DNA of 64,000 nucleotides from Dermacentor variabilis (GCF_050947875.1 NC_134572.1:156075105-156139104), one strand, 5' to 3'; shown: positions 1 through 14,115, counted from the stretch's first letter. Translations and numbers: made by a program. Notes: generated by a model not told the origin, from the letters alone.

Positions 1-321
1 TGTTGGTAGCAGGTGTGAACATCCTGCTGTGCTTCCGTTTGTGTTGCAGAATCTACCACTTTTGCATGGCAATGTTACATGGCATTTCCGTAAATATTCC
101 ACGTTGTTCTTCCTTTAACACTCTCTTCAATCAAAAGGCAATCTACCAATAAAAAAAACTCGCAGGATATGTAGGACACACCTCCAGATATTCCATTGCG
201 TTTTGACCAAGATTTAGTGCAAGCACGTTTGTCTTGACAACCGCAGCCGCATTTTCCCTAATATACACAAGAAGCGTTCTACTCGGAAGCGTCCCCAAAA
301 TTGTAGCAAAGGCTATAAAAA
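1..321. other. Unassigned flank
   Basis: I see no coding signal or recognisable repeat here. The stretch lies directly upstream of readable LINE reverse-transcriptase sequence, so it may include more decayed LINE, but no RT motif can be read. Confidence 0.4.
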
Positions 322-1018
322 TCTGCTATTTTATCTATTACTAGGAAAAAGCTCGCATCAGATTTTAACTACGCTATAAATAACACCACACTTAACAAAG
401 TGAAGGAGTACAAGTACCTTGGCTTAACATTAACACACGATTTCAGATGGGAGCGCCTAGTTAACAACGTTACCTCGACCGCGCAAAAAGAAAATTGTTT
501 TTCCTGAACAGACGTCTTAGACTAGCGCCCCCAAACACAAAACTACTAGCATATAACACATTTGTCAGATCTGTATTAGAGTATGCTAACGCTGTTTGGC
601 TTCCTTTCACCAAAGAACTCCTTAACAAACTAGAAGCAATTCAAAGGAAGGCACTGAGATATATTTACAACAAACATAGGTTAACAGACTCACCCACAGA
701 ATCGCTACAACAGGCCGGTATACTGACCTTACAAAAACGAGCCAAGCTTGCACGATTAAAATTTATGTATCAACTTATTCATAATGAATTGAAAATAGAC
801 AGTTCCAAATACTTATCTTTAGCACAAACACGACTCACCCGACATAAACATTCACTGTCATTAAACGAACACCCATTTCATACGGAAAGCCATAAGCACT
901 CGTTTTCCCTTTAATGACACGTGAATGGAATAAGCTGGACCCTAGTATTACAGACAGCCCATCGTTAACTACTTTTTTGACATTAGCCGAAAATGAATTG
1001 CGTGCTTCACAATTATGA
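322..1018 (+). pseudogene. LINE reverse transcriptase C-terminal remnant
   Basis: Three consecutive reading frames give one RT C-terminal region. Positions 322-490 read through a YKYLGLTLTHDFRW motif, the usual 'yLG' block downstream of the RT palm. Positions 495-914 hold LEYANAVWLPF and NKLEAIQRKALRYIYNKH, the block typical of CR1/jockey-type RTs just after the catalytic domain. Positions 914-1018 read TREWNKLDPSI and end at TGA 1018. Frameshifts near 490 and 905 break it, and the palm with its (F/Y)xDD box is absent. It cannot encode an active enzyme. Confidence 0.82.
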
Positions 1019-1562
1019 TGTACCTGTGTCACCATCTATTTTTGTGCCATTTTATTTCATTAGATTGTGTACATAATCACAATTTCTTTAACGACACCAT
1101 AAACGTATCTTATGGATTGCTACCTCTTGTGTATACCTCACTTTTATAACTTGTATTACTTGCCATTACTGAGTACTAATGTTTATTTATGGAAATTGTT
1201 TACTTCTTTTCCTGTTGTAATTATTGCTTACCGCCATTGATATTTGACAGACTACCTCATTACCCTTTGTTACTCTTAAATTTAGTGCTATGTATTATTG
1301 TATGATTTGTGCCTACCATTTTGTTCACCTTTGTAAATTTTCTACCTTTGATTACCTGTTGTTTTTTTGGTAACAATATTACAGTGTAAAACGTTACTTT
1401 TCTGCTTACTACATTGTCTGCCTCTGCTAACTGCATGACTAATATGTCTAATCTTATTATTGCGCTAATTATTCTTGTTACACTGCAAGATAACTATGTA
1501 AGCCCTTCCTGTTATGATCCCTGATGGGATCGACAGTATGAATGAATAAATAAAATAAATAA
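322..1562 (+). mobile_element. LINE 3' end, CR1/jockey-like, 5' truncated
   Basis: This is the 3' part of a non-LTR retrotransposon. It has the C-terminal region of the reverse transcriptase, an untranslated stretch of about 540 bp rich in T, and a tail of short A-rich repeats (GAATGAATAAATAAAATAAA-type) at about 1537-1562. The same kind of tail closes the LINE fragment at 28.9 kb, so the two belong to related families. The 5' end, with the endonuclease and the RT catalytic core, is missing, as is usual for LINE copies that aborted reverse transcription. I did not identify a target-site duplication. The clade is inferred from resemblance only. Confidence 0.8.
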
Positions 1563-4500
1563 TCACACCGACCCGACAACAACTGCATGAACTCCAGTAG
1601 TATTTCAACGCAACCAGTGCTAGCTCATCTTGCAGCGAAATGTGCGAGCGCAGAGCAGATAAAAAATGTTCATATTTTTCATCCGGTCTGACAATTCGCA
1701 CTGAGCAAAAAACATGTGAAGCAATCAAGAGCATGTAGAAATACCTCCCACTGTTACAAGCCATTTGAAGGAGATGTGGCGCTTGGCCTAGTTGAAAAAA
1801 ATGTAAAACCTTTCTGAAGCACAATAAGAAAATAAAGACGTTTCACAGATACATTTTCTCATATATTTTACAATTTTCCTAATCTTTTCTCTGCATACCC
1901 AAGGACACTAAACTAGGGTCTCTTGCGAAAGAGGGAGCTGTGGTTGGAGTATCTTCGCCGAAAAATTTGTAGCTCTTTTATACACTGTTATTCATAGTTA
2001 CTATCAGTGTTCCTGCGCCCACAAATAACAACTGAAGTATGGACCAACAACAAACTTGTAGCAGCCGTCACGTTCACCTCAAATAATGTCCCAATCTCAA
2101 CCTTCAATCACAACTGTAAGTATTCTCAAACCTTCGCGGTAGCGTTAGAAATATCTTGCTAATTATTGTTAATGAGCGATTCACGCGCAAAATATCAACT
2201 ACAGTGACTGTTCATCAGATGAGTTTTAAATGAATGAATGATCGGCGGATCAAAGGTTTGTGCAAGAAAACGATTTTCTTCATTGTTGATACGTAATTGT
2301 CACTTGAAGGGTGCAGGAATATGTACCATACCAACAAACAATTGGCGACGCCTAAAATGCTTAGGTTACGTATAATAGAGTAGATTGCAGAAAATGGGCC
2401 ATACAACTTTCCATTGAAGACTACATTACAATAGTGCGAGGCAGGGTAAATTATTTCACTCCCCTGCTCTCAAAGGAAAAGAAGTCCAACGTATCAACCT
2501 AGGTTACATTTGGTTCATTAGATCATAAAATATCTCATGTTCACCTCAGAAGCAATAGGTGTCTCTCCGACGCCTTTAGGACTTACGAAAAGGATTTTTC
2601 CTTCTTTCTGAGTGGCACTGTACCTGCGAAGAAAGCCAGAAACATGGAATGGTGCCATCAACCGTACGGTACGTGAAGAGTCCACAATTATATAGGAAGC
2701 CCTGCGGATGTAAGCACCCACACAGACTCGCAGGTATTGATTGGTGTAAGTCTAAAGAGAACTTATCGCGGCCACGGTAGCTGCTTTTCGATGAGCGCGA
2801 AATGCCAGAAGAGTCATGAATTTTTAGATAAACAGACGGTGCACCACCCAACTTGCTCATGCATCATAATGAGATAGGGCTTTTGGCGGGTAACACCCTA
2901 CAGTTTTTCGTACTGCTGTGTACATGTGCATATGTGCTAACAGGCGTTGCCAATCGTGTGAGATTTGCCTTTGTAGAAAACACCACCAAAGCAGGGTATA
3001 ATAGCATAAAAAAACAGTGAAGATTTAAAAGTAGGCAGCTGCCAAAAAAAATGCCACAACATGTTGGGGTGCGGTTTGACAGCTTTCTCGTAGATGTTCT
3101 TTTTCTGGCGCCTTATTCGTTACACCATGACTGTTCAATGTATTTATCCGCATATTCTTTGTCTGAACCTCGGACTCTTCTCAGCGCACACCCACAAGAC
3201 GTTCTGCAGTCGCCTCTATCTTGTTGGGGAACCTGATGTTTGAATGTACCTCAGCGACATCCAGTTCAGCGTGCTACCAGGATGGTGTCCGAAAATTTAT
3301 AACATTCTTTGACTAAGATGACCCTCTGTTGCGTGCTGAAGGAGGGATGATCCTAAGAAACTGTATAGCTTGCGTTTATTTTGCATATTTAAGTCTCACG
3401 TGGCACATGAAACGAAAGAGAAGCAGAGTAGCCCTCGAATGATTGAAATGAAAATGCTAATGTCCAACCTTCGCCTTACACCCGTGGCTGTCCACTAGAG
3501 GCTCCGACCTTTAGAACCTTAGAAAGAAAAATGGTTTTCCCTGTGCTGTTACTGTTTCTTGTGCCGCCAGTCCTCTGGCTAGTGACGTCACATTTGAATT
3601 GGCAGCGAGCGCATGTCCAGTGCATGAGATTCCTGCTTAGTTGTCTTCTTCCAGCACACTACTCACTCCCTTAAGCAGAATGCCGCGGAGTCTGCTGGGA
3701 GCAGAAGTGTAGCGTTTGGAAGCTACAGCTCTTTGGCAAATGAAGACAGCCCTTTTCACTCCCAACAGTGATTTCACACGCCCTTCACAAGAGCTGCTCG
3801 GAAATTCAACGTTTTACAAGATCCTCTGGTGCGAAACATTTGTGGTTGACTGTGCGCTCGCATTACCCACACAACTACATGTGACACCTAGATATTGTTA
3901 ACGCTTCCCAGAACTCCCACCCTGCAGGGTTCGCTAGCTACATGCAAAGTGAACCGCGTAACCTAAATAATGGGGCTGTTTGGCGGCAAGCACGCAGCGC
4001 AATACGAGTGCGTGAGAAAGAACGCACCTTTTCACTCCGTGGTGAAAGTTCGACTGCTGACCCCAAATCGCCCATCTCGCAAACTTGCAAAAGTGCCAAC
4101 TGAATCTCTTTGCTAAAGTAAAATAATTGGCGTCCAATTTTTTGCACTATAAGCGAGGCATACGTAAACTGGTAGTGAAGGCTTCATAGGAGCTAAGATT
4201 TCAAAAAAAAATCATGGCGTGTTCCAAGCATCGCCATGCGCGTTTCGTGCGGACCATTTCTGTAAACAAAAAAATGTAAAGACAAGTGTACGACGTCACC
4301 TGCAGAATTAGAAGTGACGTTGAGATCATGTGCTGCTTTGCGTCAATGCTTGTATTTGTTTAGCAATATGCATTTCGACCGCTACGCCTGCAGTTATTTT
4401 CTTCTCCGAGCTTGCGAACCGCCTCAGCTGACGCGCCAGTGTTTCCCTGAACTATAGCGGTGGCGTTTTTATATATGGTCAACATAATTAGGCGGTTACT

Positions 4501-5299
4501 TGGCAACAATTACTTCTGCACCTTCCTTGGAAAGGTTAGCGAAAATGATGGGAATGAATGACGCTGCCCGTAATGTTGAAAAATCACGTTCAATAATGTT
4601 CGCCTAGTATGCTGCAACCAATATTGAGCAATGTGGTCATCCTATGCCAACCGTTCCTTCCACGGCACCCGAGCAATGTCCATTTCTAGCAAAGAAGAAC
4701 GAGAAAATACAACTATATGCGCATTACATGCGCAGTATCTTCTCAAAATATTTTGAGCGGAAAAGAATGTTTTGGTCCTATGAGGGCCATTTGAATATTA
4801 GAAACGATGGAAACCCCGGTGGGAAATAAAAACTTGCTAAAAATAGACCGTACGTTTTGCGCCCTATTTCAAACTTTGCGTTTTCGCGTTGTCTAAACAT
4901 TCTGCTTTCCCTAGTAAACCGTTTCAGTGAACGTTTTCTTGATTTTCAAACCTGGGCGGCGAAGTATACATTCGCAAATGATAAAGTTTCCGAGAAATAT
5001 TTTACGAAGTACGGTTAGGGAAGGAAACCTCGAAGGATTTCTGTAGAACTGTCATTAAAGGATCCCTTACGAAGCCCCATAGCAAATTTTGGTTATAGGC
5101 TGGAAATTGTTTCGTGTCCTCTAGAAAGAGTTCTACCACAAAAAATTTTCAGATCGGCTCATTAATAGCCGAGATAGAAACACTTCACAGTCGCGAACCC
5201 ATGATTTCAAGAGGCGAGCTTCACTTCAAACATAGACGTTCTCTTCACTTGCCCTTTCTAAACTAGGCAAGCGAAATTCCTTCCCCACGTTCTCCCATA
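1563..5299. other. AT-rich DNA without recognised genes
   Basis: Open frames here are short (under about 95 codons), and none shows a protein motif I recognise on either strand. There are no tRNA-like boxes, long inverted repeats or tandem arrays visible by eye. It may be host intergenic or intronic DNA, or transposon sequence too decayed to read. Confidence 0.4.
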
Positions 5300-6000
5300 C
5301 CGCATCTCCAGGATCGAGTGTCGCTTACGTCACGGGCCCCGCCTTCTTTTTCATTTTTCTTCGCTTTTTTGTGGCGCGGCGCACTACCGCTGGCGACGTC
5401 GCGTGTGGTCTGTTGCGGTTGTCTTTTTTTCGCGCAGCACAAGATTTTTTTGCGCAGTCCACGAAGACACCTGAATAGCGGTATAAGTCAGTGCTACCCG
5501 AATAGTGAGGCAGACCAGACGCAAGTGGATCACAGAATGTCATGGCATCCTAGAACCTGGTATAAAATGAGATAGTTTTGGTGTCCGAGCGCGCGACAGC
5601 GCGACATGGAAACAAACAGACGAAACCAAAGTACATCTCTCTTGCTGCGGTGCGACGCGAAACAAAAACATGCAGACATTCGCTTTGTGTGTTTGTTATT
5701 TCTCCAAGCTTTTACTCGTCCATTCAAGCAGCATATTGCACAAATAACAGATGTTGCCTTGAAAAATCCTTGATGTCCCGTGTCACCACAAGCAATGTCA
5801 CACTACATGTACGTAGGCGCACTGACACGTGTACCTCATCCTCCGGCTGGAGTGCGGCAGCTGCGAGCAAAAGGGAAAACGGCGTTCGATGTGAAATTTC
5901 TGATCTTTCCGCGGGCCGTAGCGATGTAATATTTTGCATGCACGGTCGTTATCGCGCATTGTATGGTCTGCCCTTGTGAGCTCAAAATAGCCAGACCTTG
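5300..6000. other. Locally GC-rich patch, function unknown
   Basis: This stretch is richer in G+C and CpG than its surroundings. It holds overlapping open frames on both strands (for example 5318-5575 plus, 5578-5979 plus and 5724-5939 minus). Overlapping frames on opposite strands with no motif are what GC-rich non-coding DNA produces by chance, so I do not call a gene. A buried repeat copy or a CpG-rich host sequence would both fit. Confidence 0.3.
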
Positions 6001-9000
6001 TGAGGGGCCCTTTATAGCGTACTATGACCTAGAATTTTATTTTCGTCGATGTACTCTGCAGACGCTCTAAAACAAATGCCTGAATTGGCAAACACTCTAC
6101 TTTGGCCTATGTTTAGACGTCGGTAACACACCAAGCTTGTCCGTGGAGTAATAAAAGTGGATATAAGTACAAAGCTTAACATTCAGCACGGACACTTCAA
6201 TCGAAGTAATTTGCGTTTCCAGGCAGAAAACAATTTTTGAATTAGAACCGCACCATCGAAGTATTTAGGTTTCCACTTCCACTTAACTCATGTCATCACG
6301 TCGACCGGACTAAAAACAATGAACTAAATTTGCTGCGTAAACAAATGGGGTGCGTATCGGCAGCAGCATATGATTTTGCGTTATTTCTTTTTTCGTAGTG
6401 TATTCTTTGCATGTTATATGTAGTAATAATTTTTAATGATTACGTTAGGTTTCAAAATCACCGGCGGCAGACTGCTGGAATATTTATACAGGTGGACATT
6501 ACACATATGAGATATGAAAACTTAACTTTAGCTATTTACAAGTTTTCACTGATTAAATTCATACTTTGTTTACAGCTCGATATTGAAAAGCCGACGAGCG
6601 AAGGCAAGGAAACGGTACTAGTAGTGACATGTCAGCGGTTGCGGGCAAATGGGCTAAATTTAGCTGCAACGTGCGGTAGGGTACGTCCCTGCTATTTTTC
6701 AAAAGTAAACACCATGCAAATTTTCAAGTGAACAGCGTACACCGGGCGTGCAGACGAAGTACCGCATTAAAGCACACCGTAGTTGCGTCTAGGCGACACT
6801 ACAAAAGCCGTCACACATCAAGTCAACACTTCTGTGCACGCTGCAGTAGGTTTGTGGCAATGGCATTGCTCCACGTTCGGGGTTTCATCCCGTCCGCCGC
6901 AGTCACATTCAACGGAGACCGAATAGAAAGCACTCACTCACTTAGATTTAGTAACAATATAAAGAACACCACGCTGTCAAAAATGACCCGAAGTCGACGC
7001 CTTCAACGTGCCTCACAATCGTGCCTACGTGCCTACATAGGCGGGCGTGAATGAGCGCCTACGTAGCTGGAATGCGAATAGGCAGTGATGTAAAATTGCG
7101 AGAAGTGGTCGGTTGTTGGCAAACTTATATTTCCCTCATCGATTTCGATCGTTTTGTGAAATTTAAAGCGTACAACAATATTTTACTCTCAAAATATACT
7201 TCGAAAACGCTGTGCAAGTAATGCTTTCAAATACGTGTTTTCTTTTGTAATGTTTTTGAGAAAAATGGATGTTGTTCGATCGCTAGGGTTGGGACAGTTG
7301 GCGTGGAATGGCCCACCAACGAAACTTCGTTCAATTGACGAAAAATACCATGGTCAGCGCACAGTCGTAATACACAGTCATGTTTCGCACAGTCGGTGTT
7401 TCAGCTAACTTGGGGCCGAGTATTAAGGAAAGAAATATAGACGCTGCGCACGTCCATGAAATTCCCCCAGTATCATTCTGAGCCATATGGAGCACGTGAT
7501 AATAACTCTATCAATCCGCCAAGCTGGGCAATTAAGAAATCTTGCTTAATTAACGTTTTAAATATAACTATTGCGTAATATCTCCAATAAAAAATTCGTA
7601 GCGCTTGTTCTGAAACATGGAATTATTACTTCTATGCTAACATAACTGCCTTGTTAAATATTTTTCTGCATTTTTTGAAAGTGCGCGAAATTTAAAGTAA
7701 ATACCAGGTGACTGCCGGCTAACGAGCTCTGCATCTGGCACCCTCACATATAAGTTGAACGAATTAGCAGAGGCTGCTAATTCAATGAGTTCAATCGAGG
7801 AAGCTAGAGCTGACCACCATGGACCGCAGGCAGAATGGTCTTCATCGCCGTCTGCCTTCACACTGTCAGTCTTGCCCCCTCCATTGTGTTTCTTCACTGG
7901 TGCGAAAAGAAAAAAAAATGTCTGCGCTGCGTCAAATGCTGCTTGTTGGCGCATATAACACTCCCATTTGGCGTCCGCTTCTTCGTAAAAGAATTAGTTT
8001 CTTACAGCGGTATGCGCCTTTTGTGACCTAACTTTCACTGCATTCACCGACAGCCTGTTGAATGCATCTCTGTGCGCAGAGCAGCCTGTGTTGCGGAGAG
8101 TGAACAAACATAGCGTGAGGCTTCTTCTGGGAGCAGTCCGTATTTATTGTCACGACGAGACACAGCCCGTCGTAGTCAGCAGCGATGGTCTTGCCTGGTA
8201 ACAAGACCTCTACAGGCAATTCTATAGACACCTCAACTGTGTAGGCAAAGTTTAAAGGGAAGGGAACGTCACACTTTCAAAATGAAAGCATTTAAAGAAA
8301 AAAACTTGGATGAAACCGCTGCCCTCAGGATCGCGAAGCAATTTTGCAGGACATAGTAGTTGCCTTGCCCAGGCCAGCTGAATCTACGGAAAAATACCTG
8401 ACTTGCCGGAGTCACAGTGAACGAACTGATACATGGTAAAATAAAAAAAAAAGTTGTCACTTGTTGTTTTACTACACTAAATAAACTTGAAACGAGACAT
8501 TCATAGGTCTGACATTTTTCTGAAGAAGAAGCTTTGAATTTTTTTTCACATAGGTTTTTGTTACAGTATTTTACCCTCCTCTGCTGGGGCAGTATTCTCG
8601 ATGCGTGGGCCGGCAGCATAATTGACATTATTCGCCATTTTCTGCTCTCTGATTTGCTGTCGAGAGCTCATGTATTCTTAAATTTGTGCCGGGAAGAGGA
8701 AGTCTTGCAAAATTAAATTTTGCGTTTTCTTCAAGGTGACAAAACGTCCTGTGGGGCCACAAACTCTATTGCCTAGTACTTTTTTCTGCTCCTTGGTAGC
8801 TATACTGCGATCCTAGTGCTTCAATAATAAAGTATGCGGTAGCCTGCAGAAACCAGTACAACCCATCTGCAATTTGGCAAAGATGTGCTCGCCGTTCAAG
8901 ATAGCCACAATGCTAGCCTGCTGATGTGGCTGAAGGAATATCCCGTGAGGAGCGTCACAGTCAAGGCCCTTTCGTGAGCATCAACTTGACGCTGCGTGAT

Positions 9001-11197
9001 GTTGCACTCGGCCACCATTACAGAGATTTTCCGCTATAAATTTTGGTGCGACGAGTCACGCGAGGTATTCTAATGAGCGTCTATATGCAATGGCGGCCGA
9101 CAGGTATGCGCATCGCCGCATTTCCCCCGTCATTGTGGACATGATAATATTTTTTTCATAATGCGCGCTCACAGCATTTGCGCCGCCCTCGGGTGTTGGA
9201 ATGTGTGTCTTTGGCCATAATTGTTTTAAAATAAAACCGTTTAGTTGAAATAATATCGTGATAACATTGCAAACGCTCGGCGGCTTTTTCTTTCTTTATC
9301 TATTCCGGTTGTATTATAACGAATAATGTTCAGTTACCTCATAGTCACAAGTTGCGACACGGCGGCTTTTTAACAGTTAAAAAGTAACGTACTTAAGCAA
9401 GGTTGAAGAAAACGGGTCGCGAAGCTTTGGGCGAGCAACGGGTCAGTACAAATTGTCAACGACATCAGCAAGGGTAATTATGGTAGCAGTGACTGAACCG
9501 CGACTATGTTTAGAGGGAACCAACATGGGGAAAGAAAAATATTTTTATTCCAAGCGAAACACAGGTTCATTCAACGAAAATAAAATGTCTGGTCCATATT
9601 ATATATTCGTGAGGAGTTAAGAAGATACAAGTTTATTGAAATTTATTGTTGTAACAAAGAGATTTGTTTTCATCGGTAATCCTTACAGGGGGCGTTGACG
9701 CCGCTATCGCTCGGACTGCAGTGCAGCTCTTAAAATGTGCGAGAAAGGCGTGCTCGTATAGTTCACCTGTTGAAATACACCCGCCTCAGAGATTGTGCTT
9801 TTATGCTTGTCGAAGTTTATCTGAATTTGGTGACGCGGGTAGCTTCACCGCTTCTAAACATGTTGAGCCAGAAGTAGTAAGTTACCACCGCCAGATAATT
9901 GTTTAGTTGTTTTCATGCGACTGCAGTTGCCGATGGTCTTGGCGTCCGACGAGAGGACCAGCACTGTAGACCTAAAGCTTTCGTCGACCTCCAAAGAAAG
10001 TATGTTCTGAGCAGGGGTGCGATTTCCACCACCGTACGGCTGCCTTTTTCTTGCATCGATTTCCACGCTGAAGGCTTGAAGCGCCCATCAAGTCGACTGG
10101 CGGAATATTTGAATATATAGCTCTAAAGGCAGGCCAACAAAACAAATTTCGCGCCTTCGAAAAGAAAATGACGTCACTTCTGTTTTTAACAGATATGGCG
10201 TCACATTACTTCTTCTTCCTCCGAAGTGTTGCCTCCACATACATATTGCGCTAATCCCCATGAACCGCCAATGAACCGCCATGTTTTGAACGTATGGCCT
10301 CCTATGGAAACTTCGCTACCAGGTATATTTACCGCGCGTCAAGCTTCAAGTTTCGTAAAGCGGAGTGAGTCAGCATCGAAGTGAGCAAGAGATGGCCGAG
10401 GCAGCGCTTGCGTAGCAGAAGCGGACATAAGCGGTGGACCGCAGAACGCTAACGGTGATATTCGGCCGCTTCTCAGGCAGACGAGTCAGGCTGAGTCGCT
10501 TGCGTTTCATGAGAAATTGAGAACGCGGCCTGACGCGGTTATCAATTTCTTTTTATCATTGGGCGTTACAGGGGTTAATGAAGTGCCATGGATTCCGAGC
10601 CTACAATAATGTTCGTTAAGCGAAACGCGAAATTTGGGTCTCGTCACATAAGCAAGTGGAAGTCATTAGTGCAATTTCGTCGGTGTCGCACCTTCGTCAC
10701 AGCTCGAAGACAATGGCGGAATGTCCAGAATAAAGTCCCTTGTAGTTTTTGAATCATGCGCCACTAAGTCATAACTCCGCATGCTTTCCGCATGCTTTTT
10801 GTTCTGAGCTTAGCTGCTTATTCAGACAGAGCTTGGTCTAAATAGCATTGCGTGGTGTCCCCATGTTGAACTCCTGTAATCAATATGTTACTGGGAGCTG
10901 AGGTGTGAGCGTCGGCGGAAGCTTATATTGAAGATTTTGAAATAGCATGCTAGGTTTAATGAGAATTTGTATTTATAACATCCAAAATGATGTTCCAGTA
11001 TAAAGTAAGGGGTCAAATAAAAGAAGGCATGCAGTCATTATAATAAGCAGCACTTGATGACATCTTTCGTCCATTGGCAATCTGCGACCACTGAAGGTAC
11101 GTGCAGCTGCAGTGCCGCTAGAAACATTGTCGCAGGCATTCAGCTGCATGTTGCAAGAGGTCAGTTGGGTGAGTTACGTTGAACTTACTGAAAACGC
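6001..11197. other. AT-rich DNA without recognised genes
   Basis: No protein motif is readable. A small direct repeat occurs at about 10254-10280, where ATGAACCGCCA is present twice about 12 bp apart. Scattered AATAAA strings occur, as expected in AT-rich DNA. I see nothing else that supports a feature. Confidence 0.35.
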
Positions 11198-11593
11198 ATG
11201 AGGAATTCATACTTTAGGCTGACTATGACACAGCTGTGGTTGCTCATATTAAACAAGTGTGATTATATCTTTATTTTACGCGTCGTGCTGTGGTTTTCGA
11301 TCACGGTGCGAATTTGTGGGCGTGTTGGTGTGTACGAACTCGGTGAAATGGCAAGCGGTGAGTTTTGCACTGGAATTGAGTATACCGAGTACTGTGTGGT
11401 ATCACACTTGCAGGGGCATTTTGCAAACACTTGCTCTTTTGGACATGCCTGCGCATTTGCTCATATGAGTTGGCGCTTTAGATTTATGTCATATGAGCAG
11501 CAAATCACCCTTCCTCTGGGGTTTAAAATTCTAATCTGTGCAGTTTGCCACATCATGCCAGGTCAAAACGTGTTTATCGCTTTGATATTTTAG
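11198..11593 (+). other. 131-codon open frame, doubtful
   Basis: The frame opens at ATG 11198 and ends at 11593. It is rich in hydrophobic residues and has two stretches that could span a membrane (about residues 14-37 and 104-131). Two AATAAA strings follow at 11600-11620, which could be polyadenylation signals. I recognise no family. Codon use looks like surrounding non-coding DNA, and no upstream exon is apparent. It is most likely a chance open frame. If real, it would be the last exon or 3' end of a host transcript. Confidence 0.12.
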
Positions 11594-13379
11594 TGGAGAA
11601 ATAAAGTGTCAAAATAAAACGCTTCGTTAATTCTGTGTTGCCATTCGTCTGTCACGAACAAAACAAAGAGTTCATCTAATAAACTAATAGCTGCGGTGCA
11701 ACCGCAGTTTTTCATGCCTTAAAAAATGTAAAATGCTACATTTGAAACTGCAGCACTAGTAGAGCTTGTCAAATATGACCTCCGTTGCGTGCCTCATAAA
11801 TGAAAATAGGTTCTAACTGTTTAGTAAGCTTAGATGCAGGCCGAAGCGAACTATTGCCTGCTAGTCTTTAATTGAGGGTAAGCTTGTCATAGCAAGCCTT
11901 CTTGCCCATTCTTGTAGACACACCTAGTAATATCCACTGAACTAGAGGACCATATTTTCAACCCCACAAAGCATCATATTTGGCCATATGATCCTCCAAT
12001 AATAGCTTGAGCAGCGTAACCAGTGATGGCATGGGGGGCACACTAGGCAAGTACAAAGGATTCGTGACAAGTGGTGTTTGTGACACGCCAGAAAAATTAC
12101 AGAATTAGGACATCTGACGATCACCAATATTCTATTTATAATAGGAGTATTGTAATATTGTGTCTGAGTTAGGATGAACTGTCGATCATTTATTTTTTCT
12201 TTAAATGTAAAAATTGAACTCAGTTGAGCAGTTGCCTATCGCAGTTATTTAGATGTTTTGCATGCATTTCAGTAGGAGGAATAAGAGCTAAGATTTGCTG
12301 TAGTGCGGTGACCTTATTTCTTGACTATCTTGGTGTATCACGCAATGTCCTCTTGTTGACTTCTGCACAGAATATTTTTTTAGGCACCCGCTTAATATTC
12401 CGCTAGAAGGCAGCTGCAAGGACTTAAGGATGTCAAAGAGGCAGCCCAGCATGACTCCACGTGGTGCAGAGGAGCGCACTCCAAAGAATCAAAATGTATT
12501 GTGATGCAATTTGAGCCAGAATACAAAGGATGTAGTTATATTCGGTGTACCATTTCACTAGATGTCACAAAAACTTTTAAAGTACAATATGTCACACCAA
12601 GCTGAAAATTCTCGCGAGCTCTAGGCAGTCATCTTAACGTGGAATTCTTTTTTGTCATGTCTGTGATGAGAAAGTAAAGATTTAGTAGGCTCTTCGGAAA
12701 CGAACACTTAAGAGCAAGGGTCATCAATGCCTTTCAAAGAAAAACTGAATAATTTGGTGAGAAGTGACCACTTTTCTTCCTGCCTATCAGCAAATATATC
12801 CAAGTGACAACAAAAATAGCGGCGCAATCATGTTTCAGATTTGCTTAGTGACATAACATGTACTTGCAATTAGCATGGTGCTTGTGTTCACTATAAAGAA
12901 GCAACAGCTCATGGTTCGTTAGCTACTGACAAAATTTAAGAGCACGTAAATGCAAGCCTGCAAATGCAAGCCACTGCCATTCTGTATTTTAAACGCTGAC
13001 ATGAAGAAGCCAGATTTTAATGTCTTCCTTTTAATCTATTTTTTACACCAACTTTAGAAGTATGGCTTTGTCTTAGGTTGCATAAAGGGGAAGCATTAGG
13101 GGCAGAGTACTCCAGGTTTAAGAAGACACTATAGTTTACGTGCATGATCACGAAACCAGTTCATTTGAAACGCTCGCGGATCCCCAAGCGGGAGCAAGGA
13201 GCAAGGCCTTTAACTGTATACACCATGTGCACACCTTACGTCTTACGCCGGACGTACACGTGTCCTTTGTGTTAGTAGCTCCTGCCGCAGTGCTGTTCTT
13301 TGAGTTCAGCATCTACGTGATATGCGCAAGAATTGAGGCAAGGGTTAGGACCATACTTTAGGCCACAACCACTGATACC
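11594..13379. other. AT-rich DNA without recognised genes
   Basis: No coding motifs, tandem arrays or tRNA-like sequences are visible. Frames are under 75 codons. Confidence 0.35.
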
Positions 13380-13960
13380 GAAAATGGGGACATCCGTCAG
13401 TGTAGAGCAGTAGAAGTTGGTCGCCCTGTGTGACGCCTTCAACGTCTGCGGGTGTTTCGCTGCCTACGGGATGATAAAGCTGGAGCTGACTTGGTCCTCA
13501 AACACACTCAAGGCTCGCTGACTGGAACGTCCCTCTGTCAGTAATAACGCTGTCAGTGGACAGTGTTATTCAGTTTCACTTCAGATTGATGATTACATTG
13601 TGTTGGTTCAGGAATTCCATGTCAAGAATTATGTCTCGTGAACATATTGCTCGATAACGAAGATGGGAGGGCAGGTCTGGTAAAGAATGAGAATTCATGC
13701 CGTGTAGATACTGATCGGCGATACCAGGTGTCCTCAGGCTGTGCGGATTTGAGGGCCGCCCCATGAAGTCTTCTCTTTCTTCAACTGGGTGTCGAAGTGT
13801 GTACGCATGACGGAGTAGTGAGCTCCTGTCTCTGCGAAAGCAGCGAGTGCATGGCCGTCCCGAAGCACGTCCTCACCGGTGATTCTATGTAGTTGCAGTT
13901 AGGCCTTGGTGTCAAATCACGGCTGCGTCACGCTGACCTCTGGCTGGAACGTGACGTCGT
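13380..13960 (-). pseudogene. Gypsy aspartic protease relic
   Basis: Read on the minus strand, this is the retropepsin region of a Ty3/gypsy polyprotein. From about 13880 downward it gives a diverged form of the active-site block (AETGAHYSV where ALxDTGA is expected, so the catalytic Asp is changed). Near 13640-13580 comes DIILDMEFLNQHNVIINLK, the usual second retropepsin block (normally DVILGMDFLxxH). Near 13510 comes RALSVFEDQVS, a spacer motif like the one after the protease of Gypsy-G. No RT follows before 13380, so this is an isolated fragment. Stops and frameshifts are present. Confidence 0.72.
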
Positions 13961-14115
13961 CAGCTCTCCTTTTGTGCACAACATGGCGTCGTGCGGTGTG
14001 GTGAGGCGTCGTTGGGTGAGGCGTGCCCTAGTGAATATGCTCTACACCCATTTTAAGATTGTGGCAAGTACCACCTCCAACTACTCCGCTTTGCTGGTAG
14101 CCGTTTCATGCTTAC

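Noticed and set aside
1465..1824. 119-codon minus-strand open frame
   Set aside because: It runs backward through the LINE tail into AT-rich DNA and shows no protein family motif.
10254..10280. Short direct repeat ATGAACCGCCA as an attachment or target duplication
   Set aside because: The copies are only about 12 bp apart with nothing between them, so it is more likely local slippage.
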